Positions 1 through 11,700 of a stretch of DNA of 48,912 nt are shown in pieces. Source of the stretch: Ectocarpus siliculosus (taxonomy: Eukaryota > Sar > Phaeophyceae > Ectocarpales > Ectocarpaceae); the NCBI GenBank assembly GCA_000310025.1, contig FN649731.1, forward strand, positions 1,619,244 through 1,668,155, in the 5' to 3' direction. A model generated the notes under the pieces. It worked only from the letters and a program-made list of their open reading frames with translations. It ran no database searches and had not been told where the DNA came from. The stretch's first letter is position 1. Every line of letters starts with the position of its first letter. The position numbers and the translations under genes are program-made.

Positions 1-735
1 AAAACACTTTAGTGAGTAACGACAGAGCAGCAAGCGTGAATCCTAGGGGAAAGAGAGAACACGGACTCTGGTGTGGAGGGACAGGGGCTGGGAAAGGGTA
101 GGGCCTCAACACTCGCTCCGCGATGGCTAGACTGAAGGGAACGACAAGCACGTGGGGCAGTACCTCCCACCGGCAAAAGGCGAGACGTGCAACACAGCAG
201 CACGTACACCTCCCACCAACATACAAGCATTCGCCCAATTATCCGATTGGACAAACCCGGTCAGACACCTGCTTGCGTAATTTCAATCGAACGTTAATAG
301 TCATTGTAGTGCGAAAAGGGACGCATTACACAGCCCTGGCTAAAGAGCCAGGGAGCTAGAGAGAAGCAGCACAGCACCAGAGACAGCACGGTAGCAAGTG
401 AGGATCCTAGGGTAGGTCGTCCTAAAAGCTACAAGCGACAGATCAGGTCGATCGCCCACTAGAAAACAATGCACCTACAACACTTCCCAAGGTCGCCGTG
501 TAGATAGTTGCATTACCCGTCTCTCTACGGGTTTCTACCGTCATGGGCTTGAAAAAACACACTACAGCGTGCACCAATGTTTGCCTCGTAGACAGCGGCA
601 AGGTTGCATGTAGCATTCACCACAAGAGGTCAAAGAAGAGATAGAAAGCAGCGGCTGTTCCCGTACACACGCTTGTTTTCTACATTGAGGCTTGGTTACC
701 CACAATCAAACACATTACACTAGTTGTGCCCTTAC
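1..735. other. Downstream flank of the ABC gene, final exon not resolved
   Basis: This stretch follows the last recognisable transporter exon on the minus strand. It should hold the final short coding exon and 3' untranslated region. I see no domain, repeat or RNA gene in it, and the open frames present lack recognisable coding character. Confidence 0.4.
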
Positions 736-832
736 CTTCCAACTCGTCCATGAGGGTGTCGATGTCAACTGGGCCGCCAGAAGGTTGAACACCCTCAGTC
801 TCCTGCTGCAGCGTGTTCGCCGCACGAGAAAT
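736..832 (-). CDS. ABC transporter C-terminal tail exon
   Basis: After the codons for LVARQ at 1829, the next phase-0 acceptor with a pyrimidine tract (833-835) opens an exon reading [14 protein letters not shown] and then [13 protein letters not shown], followed by a GTAAGG donor at 730-735. The tail is acidic and hydrophilic, with no recognised domain. The donor implies a further exon with the stop between 1 and 730, or retention giving a stop near 680. I could not choose between these. Confidence 0.65.
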
Positions 833-3800
833 CTGGAGGCGGGTCAAAAGGAGGAGTAACTCATTAGTTGCCCGCCGTTAGTGGACAATTATCATTGACC
901 AAGCATCAACTCTCGCGAGGACAAAGCGTCAATTCCTGCGTCTGGAAAAGAGCCACCACAGCATTCGACGGACCCTGTAACTATTGTCCCGAAAGTTAGA
1001 CAACGGTCAGGGCGGGAGGCTGAGAATAATGTCGTCCACCGCCGTTGCATCTCCGCATACGGGCTGGAATGGGGCCAGTCGGGCTTGCACCTACCAGGCA
1101 AGCGCGGCATAAAAAACCGCGACGCATGGCCAGCGGTGAGCTGCCCGGCCGCACCAAGCAAACGGTGAGCGGCTGCATCCCAAGGAGCAAACGAGGAACG
1201 CTACAGTGATGATTGGACCATTGACAACTTCCCGACACACCACTTATTGGTCATTGTTAGATGATATCCACAACACGCTTCGGTAGATCGTTGTTCGTAA
1301 TAGGTGCCACAAGCACCATCTCCTGGAGTCAGGCTGCCAACAATCTCAAGCCTGGGATCTAGCAGGCGCAGCAACACGACCGCCCCAACAGGGAGAGCGA
1401 AACGGTAACTTGGCTCAGAGCGTTACACAGACGGGGAGATATGAACACGCAGGCATTAGCTGTCAACGACAAGCACGCGTTCTGCCAGGGCTGGAAGAGC
1501 TGTCCAACTGTCCGAGCACGTACACGTGATTTGTATATTTTCTCGAAAGCTGACGTCACGCACCACCCCAGGAATCTCGGCCAATCAGAATTCAGCGGCA
1601 ACGAAGGTAACCCACAAGAAAAACGTCAGGAACGCAACTCCGTTCTTCCAAGAATCCAACAATGACACTAAAAAACGAAGTTAGTTTGTCGACCCTACTG
1701 CCGTTCGTGTCAAGGGACCCTACCATTGAACGCCCAAAACAATTTTAACCCCCAGGTGTACATGTGTTTACGATAGAATCGCGGCGGAATGGTTGAAAAA
1801 AACGGCACAGACGAAAGTCGGCGTTTACCTGCCGGGCCACTAGGCTCGAGTACACCCCTCCAGCCCTCACGAGGCTGTCGTGGGTGCCCTGCTCCACCAG
1901 GCGGCCTTTGTCCAGCACGGCGATGTTATCGGCGTTCATCACCGTCGACAGCCTGGGGGGGGGGGGGGGGGTCGGATGAAGCGTTCAGGTACACGGGGAG
2001 TGGGTTAACTTGGCGAATATTGTTTGGATGGAGGGTCGGGACTGTTTCGTGGTTGTACACGCCATGGTGCGATGAGAGGACGGTGGAATGGTGAAGTGGC
2101 GCGTCTTCTCAACGCTCTTCTCTTTCATTACCCGAACTCTAGCGCTCAATCCCAACTCTTCCCTCCAAAGTGAAACGGCTCTCTGGTTGACATGTTCATG
2201 AGTCGGAGACGGCGACAAACCAACTTCATGGTTTTACACTCTTCCGAACAAGGACTGGCGCGAAGCAACTCTTTGTGTCTGAAAAAAACTCAAAGGATAT
2301 ACACACAACCTGCTGCTGTTGATTGTTACGTGTTCTCGATCACAGGCAGTCCTTCGGTGAGGCAAGGCCGCAGGCATGCACATGCATGATAAATATTGGC
2401 AGACGGAGTGTCGACCATTTCTACCATTGCGCGCTGTTGTTTGTTGTCTCCTCGCAGATGGATCACTTTGAAATGGCGGCAGTGCTCTTGATTCGACCTT
2501 TAGCTCTCCCGTTCGTCCACACGTGTTTCATCCACACCGACGAGCAAAATACAATGTAGACCCAATCATTGATCGTACGTTTTGACTGTGATCTTGCCCT
2601 CTCATTCTCGTAGCGAGCCATTGGTATTGCGTAGTTGTCGGTGAGCTATAGCACTATTATAATGTAACGGATTGAAATGATGGTCGTCATCTTTCCCACA
2701 CGGTCGTGTTGCTCTTTGCTGACTTACCGGTGGGCGACGAGAACGACGGTGGTGCTGCCGGCCCCCCTCTCGACCAGCTTGTCCAGGGCCTGCTGCACCG
2801 ACGCCTCCGACTCCGCGTCCTGGGAACAGGGGGACGCAACAACAAAACAAAGAACAATACAAACGAGGAGAGAACGAAAAAAAAACAAATATTTTTTAAG
2901 AACACTGAGTTGGAGGAAAAAATTAACAAAAACGAGTGAGGTGTAAGAATAGGTGAGGGATCCCGCCGACGCACGAGGAACACGGGTCGAATGGCAAGGG
3001 GGGGAGCAGGGTGATTGAAGAGGCAACGCGAAATCACCAAAGCTCTAACGAAACGGCCAACACACCTCGAAGGCAACAACAGGAAAAGAGAACACGTAGA
3101 GTAATGACAGCGGGAGGAGAAAAAGTCTACTAGCGAAGCGACAGCAGTTACAGGCTCGAACGGTGTCGTTTCTTGCCGTGCGGAAGTGGTGTGTTCGGAG
3201 GTAAGGGAGGACCGACTCACCAGGGCGGACGTCGCTTCGTCCAGAAGAAGGATGCGAGGCTTACGAAGCAAGGCCCTGGCCGCGAGCACAGACGTCGGGC
3301 CGGTACGGGGACAATGCACGGGTGTTGGTGGGGGAATTGGTTACAACTGGGGACATTCCGTCGGTGCTGGGGGTGTTGAACAGATTTGTGTGTGTCGTGT
3401 ACGGTCTAGTCCCCTCCTCGAGGGAGCCACATGCCAGAGAAGTTGCGCGTAGGTCCTATTAGGTACGACGCTATCAACATGCTTTCCAACAACATCCAGC
3501 ATCACCCAGCCCTACCAAGGCGACAGCTGCTTTCAGAATATATTGCCCAAGGAGCCGTACGAAGCTGAACAGCCACCACATACAACACACAGGAACTGGG
3601 TTGATCATTGGCCAGGCCAGCCGGGTACAGTTCCGCGATCGATGGTGCCGAGACAAGGCACGACAACATGCAACAAAAACTGCTACACACCTGGCGATAG
3701 CGACGCGCTGCTTCTGCCCACCGCTGAGACGTGTGCCCCTCTCGCCCACCCGTGTGTGGTATCCATCTGTACAGCAGCAGCAGCAGCAGCATAGAACCAA

Positions 3801-6256
3801 GCCACGAAAGAAGGGTTGCCGAACACAACCTTCGAAGCAGAACGCAAGCCTTTCCCACTGCTGTGGAAGAAAAAGATCAAGTACACCAAACCTCGGAACG
3901 TCCTACTGGCGTACCAATTAGAGCAACAATACAGGCACAGAGAAACAAAAATAACGAAAAAAACACGACACAAACAAAGACAAACGATTTCATTTCAATT
4001 AGGCAGCCAGGCCTTAAACAAGCTCTACACCAACACGAAAGCATCACAATCACGAAAACACCAACAACAACCCTGGCGTGCTCGCACACTATCACGAATA
4101 CGCTGCAAGGCCCGTCCCGAAGCACAAACGCCTCTTTTCGTTTTCGTGCCCACTCACCGGCGAAGTCGGAAATGAAGTCGTGGGCGCAGGCCTGCTTGGC
4201 CGCGGCGTAGACCTCTTCTTCCGTGAACTCCCCTTCCTCCAACCCGTAGGTGATATTGTCGTAGATGCTGTCGATTCATTCGACAAGTGGCGCGCGGCAA
4301 ATAAGGGGGGAAGATGGAGCACCGTCAACACAAAAAAGATGAACAAATGAGCGACTAGAAAGTAGGGTGGGCAGACGCAAAACGACGGCAACACAAGGCA
4401 AACGACAACCACAAGGTAAACGACAACCACAAAAAAGCGGCAGCGATGGCACCCCGTCGCGCGACAGCAAACTTATAACCAACAACAGACATTTTCGACG
4501 GGAGAACGAAAAACATATGTTTGGACGGCGAACCAGCCTCCTTCCGTAGGCCACGTGGCAGAAAGGTCCCAAGGTTCGAGGTAGCTCTAGTCCGCTGCCT
4601 GGGTGAAGGCAGCTTCTCCATTGGTAGTTCTTGATTTTTTTTTTGCGAAGAAAGAGGGCCCAGAAAGAAAAAAGGCTGAGCAAGGTGGCGCCACATGCCA
4701 GCAAGTGGCATGGACGAAAACCTCCGTGTATCCGTCGGTGGTATCCCGAGTGCCCATGGCTCTCGGAACGCTTCTAAGGATCGTGTTTTCCTCAATGTTG
4801 GATGTGTCCGCATGGATCCTGTGCGACCAACGTACCACCTTTCATCCACACGGATAACATGTTGAAACGTGGTATGAACAACCATCAAGAAGAAGAAACG
4901 AGCACCTCGTGGCGAAGAGCTGGGTGTCCTGTGCCACGATGGCGGTCTTCCGGTGCAGCTCCCGGAGGTTGAGGTCGGTCAGCGGTACTCCGTCCACAAA
5001 AATCTGCCCCGCCTATATAAAAAAAAAAACATTCACCAAAATATAGAGGAACCGAGAATGATACTGATCAACGCAAGTCGGATTCGGGGAGGGTGTCCAC
5101 GAACGAACGCCTTGCGTTCGCAACGAGACGACGGGGATACTGCTGTTTCGGATGTCTTTGCACGTATGTACACCTCCGTAACATGTCTTTGGCGGAACCC
5201 CCGGAAGAAGAAAAGAAAGCCTACACGGCCAAAAACTAGATACTTAGATACATTAAGAGTGTCAACGTGGCGGAGGTGGACAAAGCCCACAAGGTCAGCT
5301 AGTGGCAATGTGGCGGAGATGGACAAAAGCCCACACGGCCAATTGCTAGTGGCGGCGATGCGCAAAAGCCAACAAGGCCGAAAAAACTAGCGACAATGTG
5401 GCAGAGATACGCTTGCGCGTGAAGGCTGGCCTGGGCTCACCCGCGGGTCGTAGAAACGGAGCAGGAGGTGCACGAGGGTGGTTTTGCCGCTCCCGGACCG
5501 CCCCACTAGTGCACAAGTGCTTCCCGCGGGAATGTGCAAGTCCACGCCCTTGAGCACCTGGACGTGCACGTTCATGCCGGCACCATTAGAAAGGAAAGCG
5601 CCGGAAAGAATCATAAAACTCGCAGGCAGGGGCAGCAACAGCGGCCGCAGTCGGACGTTGTGGTACAGAACCACCAAACGTGTGGGGGCAAGACAGAAGA
5701 CACACCCCAGTCCTTTTGACACTGACAGCCTCGTTTCTGAGTCTTTTCTCCTGCTCCCCACTCCTCGCGCACCTTGTTGTCTGGGCGCATCTGGTACGTG
5801 AACTCCACCCCCTTGATCGCGATCTCCCCCCTGAACCTCAGGTCGTCGAGGGGCAGGCCGCTGTCGATGTCGATGTCCGGCAGGGAGTCCATGAGGCTAA
5901 ACACGCGCTGCGCCGCGCCCGCCGCCCTCGTGAGGCTGTTTCGGTGTTCGATAAAATTCGAGATGAGAGCGTACGCTTGCGGCAGTCAGTGTTGGGTTTG
6001 TTGCGTTCGCGGGGTGTTTGCGGCCGGGAGTATTTGTTGTTGTGATCTTTTGTGTTGAAGGATCGACGACCAAGGGTCAGGGGGGTTGAGAAGGAAAGAG
6101 GCGTGTCGTGGCAGATTTGGGCCAATGAAGAGTGCGCGCAATGGATGGGGGTGACGTTTGGGCAGAGATTTGGAGGGAGACGGGGTGGGTCAGGCTGCCG
6201 CGAGACGATGTTCCATGTGTTGTGTGAGTCAATCGGCAGTAAGACAACGAAACATA

Positions 6257-6311
<55 letters not shown>

Positions 6312-8715
6312 AGAGCAACCGGAGTGTTTACGGCAGGGTAAGGTAGACAGCCCCTTACCTGCTGATCACACCAAGAAGAGCTTGCCAGGAATTGTTGATC
6401 ATGTTCCAGTACCTGCCATGCCGGGGAAAAGCAGCGAAATGGGTCACAGCAACAAAATGCAAGATTTTGGGGTTGAGTAGTTGAGGGACATTCCCTTCAA
6501 GAAACAACTGGTGCTCAGTTCCGAGGTGCTGGTAGAAACAAGAACATGACGTGTACGGCTGTGCAAATGTACTTCTACCTCAAATCAAGGAAGCTTGTGC
6601 TTGCGTTTGTTCCAGGATGTCCTTCTTTAAACATCTTACGGGTTAGGAGCTACCTGGTATGCTTCTGCATTTACCCTTGCTGCAGAGGAAATGCGTCAAA
6701 GCGCTTACTGACAATCCCACTACATATGCATATTTGAGCTGAGCACAGGAATCCACCCGCAAAACGTGGGGACATATCCCACCGGGAACTCGTTGTCAAC
6801 AAGTAGCGGCAAAATCCCTGCCCGAGATACGAGCATCGCCAAAAGGACAAGGGTCCAGCTCACAGCAGCGTCCAAAACGTCACGAGCCTCGCACGACACA
6901 CCAAGATTTTCCCCTGTTTGGTGGTGGCCGACTCCATGCAACAAAGCAACATCAACAACACCAACAACAGGTTCAACAGAAAGCGCCATACCACCAGTAC
7001 CAGCGGCACCACCAGAACCTCACTACTCGCTGCTTGCAGCTCACAGGGCAGGAAAGAACGCCTGCTGACGTCTCGTGTGCCTCACGACAACCCCACCCAA
7101 AGGTTCGAAACCAGCACCATCCATAACGACAATCGCAAACGACATAACCCACCCACCCACACCGCCACAACACCAATAAGTCCTCCCCGATGACCCGTTT
7201 GGTCATCGGTCATCTGTCCCGTGAGAACAATGCTCCGTCCTCTCGACGACGCGTGGTAAATGGCCTAACAACTAAACAAGCCAATGCAAAACATGAGTAC
7301 CCGGACCCCCCAATACCGGTCGCGGCAACCACGACACCACGAAACCATCACGACCCCAAACTCCGCCGCCAACACAAGGCCGGCCGGTCCACCACCTACT
7401 ACACTCACGGTCTCTCGAGATGAGGAGGCCACTCACAGCTGGTAGGTGATGAGCCGTCCCGCCGTCATCCTGCGGTCGTCCTCCATCGCCAGGCTGCCCC
7501 CGTACCACAGGATCAGAGCCCCTGCCCCCAAGTCGAGGTAGCTGGACATGGCGTTCGTGCCGGCGGAGCCAAAGGAGTCCTTGACTCCCTTGTCCAGAGC
7601 GACTTGCGTCGCCGTGTCGTACTTGGCCATTTCTTGCGAAACCGAATCGTTTTTCGAGACATTTATGTCGCAGAAGCAAAAAACATTGTGACGTTTCGGA
7701 CACGCGGTCGGTTGGGGCGTCGGTTGGGAGGGGATTCACGCACTTGCTGCGCCCGACATATGTGGCGACCGATATATGTGGCGTTTGTTGTCTATACGTA
7801 AAACGACGACATATACGCTGGTACCTTATTGAGCAGGCGGGGGTTAAGGCTGCATGTCGTTCGTTCGCTGCACCACGTTGAGTAGTAACGCGCGGAAAAA
7901 CAGCTCACGGCAAAAGAGCCCCGCAGCAGCAGCAGCAGCAGCAGTAGCAGCCCACGTGGTTCACGATACAGCACCGTAGGGGGCCCTCCATAGTGCCCGT
8001 GTTTTCGGCTTGCACACACTGAAATACGAAATACCAAGTCGTTCTGTACCTCTGAATAGTGCCGGTGCCCGGCGCAGTAATGGGTACTCCCGGGACACCC
8101 CGCGGCACTGTAGAGGGCCCCCCACTGTATATCGATTATCTAATACCGTAAGCCGGCACTGCTGTAACCAGCTTCGGAACCTACCCACTTGTATTACTAC
8201 GTCGTCTCTCGTACCTTGTACTTCCGTGCTCATGGCCTTGACAGTGCGGACGTTGCTGAGGGCCTCGGTCGCGTGGCCGTTGGCTTCGCCGTATGCCACG
8301 TAGATCTCTACGTTCAACTGCTGGCTCCACTTGGCGTATCTCTGTGTACAGTGGTGAGTCGCGCGAGGTAAACATGAGAATGGACAAATGTGAGAGCAAC
8401 GCTGGGGAAGTAAAGCAGGAACCGGTTATGACCGTGGGAAATTGGCGTTTTTGTTTGCTGTTGTTGGCATCGTTGCGCCGCCCGGAGCCGAACAACACCT
8501 TTCTTTCTGGTATATATTGGAGACGACCAAACGTCCTTGGTAGCGCGGTCGGCGACATCCTAAAAATTGTTCCCGAGTCCTGGCTGCGCAGGAACGCGCG
8601 GGTCCGTTCGTCGAAGGGGCCACGCAGCAGGATCACGAGTACACCCGAACTCGCCAAGGGTCACCCTCCTCTCGCCGCCACACCCAAAACCAGCAGCAGC
8701 AACAACAATAACAGC

Positions 8716-8753
<38 letters not shown>

Positions 8754-11700
8754 CCACCACCACCACAATAACCCGTTGTGTCTGCATACCGTAGTACCCG
8801 CGTCGTTGCCAACCTGGCCAGGTCGTCAGTGTCACCTGGGTGATGTGGTAGATGGGTCCCACGGTGGTGAAGGCCAGCATGCTGAGGCGCCAGCTCGTGA
8901 CGAAGCACATGACCATCCCGCCCGCCAGCAAGAGGATGTTGCTGAACAGCGTGCCGAGCATGTAGGTGCAGGGCGATACCTGCGATTCGTCGGGGATTGC
9001 GAACGAAACTCAGGAAACATCAAGACCCGAAATGGCGCGCGAAGAAGTTGGGAAACAAACGCATGCGGCAACTTTCGAGAGGCAAGCTCCAGTCAACTAA
9101 CCCAGCTCAGGGGGGCTCACGAAATGCAAGACTGGAAGCACTGCCCCAAACCGGACGAAGGACTATATCGAGAGAATTCGAGAGGGGGTGAGGGGGGGGG
9201 GGGTACTCTTTATGTTTTGCATGCCTTCGCGGTTAGACCATTGGCCACGCGTCCTCGAGAGGACGGAGCATTGTTCCCACAGGACGGATCGCCGATGGTC
9301 AATCGTTCCTTCCTACGTTGCCAAAGTTGGCTCCAATGTCTTCCCTAGTCTATCCATCCTATCAATATCACTTCTCACCTTTTCAGCCCACTTCTTATGC
9401 CCCAGTACAGCTACCGTCTTATCCTGGCTAATCCATGCCTCAAACATCTCCCTGTATCTTCCCCCTACTTTTCCCAGCTCAGTCATGTACACTTCCCTCT
9501 CCTTCTTGTACAACCGATATCCCGGGGGGGGGGGGGGTCTACTATACGGGATTTAGTGTGGCTTGCCCAGCCCGTGACGGTGCCCCGGGGTGCTACAAGT
9601 AAATACGGTAAAGTGTAAGGGGAGATCGCGTATTGAGAGCCGTCCTTTTCGAGAGGCCTCGAGAGGCCTTCGGTCAAATGTCCGTGTTCTTGAGAAGGCT
9701 GTTCGCTGCTTACGCGAGCCATCGCGTTGGCATTTCTCATAGAGCGTAGGCGGGAATGAAAGATACCATGGGTCGTTCGGCAAGTTCATGGGATACACCA
9801 TAGTACTGTGACAACAAAGACGGCGAGAGTCGATGCCGCCAACCATTCATCAGCACAGGACGTGGAGGGTACATCTGTCGATCCCGTGTGTGATGTGAAC
9901 ACGACAAAAAAGCGGCTGCGTGAGAGCGAAAGAAGCAGCAGCAGCGTTAACGAAACCATCCAAAACATCGCCCAATACCATCATCACCACCAACAAGCAT
10001 AACAACTCACCATCGCGTTCACGTCGCTCGTGAGGCGGGAGGTGAGCTTCCCGGTTGTGGTCCCTTCGAAAAACGCCACGTCCTGGTTGACGGGCGGGAC
10101 GTTTGGACGTATGGACGAAGTGCTTTGACGTGTGGAGTAAGTGCATCAATCAAGGATAGCCATGCGGGATACGAAACAACAGAAAGAGACAGGACAACTC
10201 AAAGGTAGGGCATCAGCTGGGGGGGGAGTTGAGGCAGAGCTCGGGTGGATAATGGAGGGACTGCAAGGTGCAAGGAAATCTTACGTGGGCTCTGCCTCTG
10301 CATCATAGAGTATCCTCCGATTCCGCATGCCTTGCCACAATAAACAGTCAAGGGGGTAAACGCACGACTAAACCAACAACCACCACCACCACGGGGGGGA
10401 TAGACACGCGTTTTCGATCAACTAATGCCTGCCGCACCTGCGATATGACCCCTCGAAAGAGCTTGTTCCGCGCACCGATGGCTATCCGGACGCCGGCCAG
10501 GCGAAAGCACAAGCGTTGAACGCTTCCAATAGTGCCCGTGACGGCCGACAGGATGATGTAGAGCACGATGTAGCGCTTGAAACCCTCCTCATCTCCGTTC
10601 ACGACCCTGCGTTCGGATGGTTTGGCAAAGATGTTTTGAAAATGTACCTTCAGCATCACTGTCACAGCAGCAGGCCACAGTGGATGCTTGCGATGTGACG
10701 AGCAACGCAAGGCCGTTCAAGAAACACGCCTGGGCAACACCTGCAGCAGCTAGCTACACACAAGAAACCCCCGAGGACGGGAGAGGGCTGAACTCCTGCC
10801 TCTTGCGGTGTGTAAGTATGTGAGAGAGATAGGGTGTGAGGGAAAGACAGACAGACAGACGCAAAAGAGGTGGAATGACCGCGGTGTGACACGACCAAAA
10901 CGTTTCTCGCTCGGAGAGAACAGCGCTACAACAACGCAGATTCATCAATCAAAGGACAACAACAAGCTACGACACAGTAGGCTCACTTACGCCCCCCGCC
11001 CTCAAGGTTTGGCACAGCACACGCAAGGATAATGACCAGCTTCTGGTTCACCCTTGTCAAGCGCAGCCTGGGCCAGCGAAACACGGCATATCGCTCCGCC
11101 CCAGCCTGCGAGCTCTATGGTCTAACGACTAAATAGAGGTATTTAAAACTCGACTCATGGACCGGGTGGACGTTTTTGGGCGTTTCGGCACTTCATGCAT
11201 TTTTGGGTCCAGCACCCCCCTCATATAAAACTCAGAAGCAGATCTTCACAGGATAAAAACACATCTGTTGGCCTGTGCCAATACAAGACAGGCCAGCTGG
11301 TGTTGGGCGGGGGGGGCTGCGGTGGTTGTCCAGCCAAATTATATAGCGAAACAAGCCAATAACTGAGGGTCTCTTTGATGATGGTGTTGTGATGACATGC
11401 AGACATACGCTTACGTAGTGAACGAATAGCAGGCAAGGCGCGCTCTACCAAGACCACGCCTGACCCACGCGAGCTTGACATTCAATGTTGGCGCCATGGT
11501 GCGTCGCGGTCGCCACTCAGGCAGGCAGGCAGATGATGATGAAAAAAACGTTGTCTGGGTGTCCTTCTTTTGACAAAGAGAGGAGATGAGTGTGTGTGTG
11601 TGTGTGTGCAACACACGCAGCATCCAACGCCAGCAACAACAACCTACAGCCTCCCGACGTCTCGACTCGAAAGGACTGCCCTTGATCCCCCACAGATAAC

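Noticed and set aside
6052-6480. Plus-strand frame with 17 glutamines
   Set aside because: It is the antisense of an ABC intron containing a CAG microsatellite; the small exon 6412-6359 lies on the opposite strand.
8293-9348. 351-codon plus-strand open frame with poly-Asn and poly-His
   Set aside because: It runs antisense across two well-supported ABC exons and an AAC/CAC microsatellite; no start context, domain or splice sites support it.
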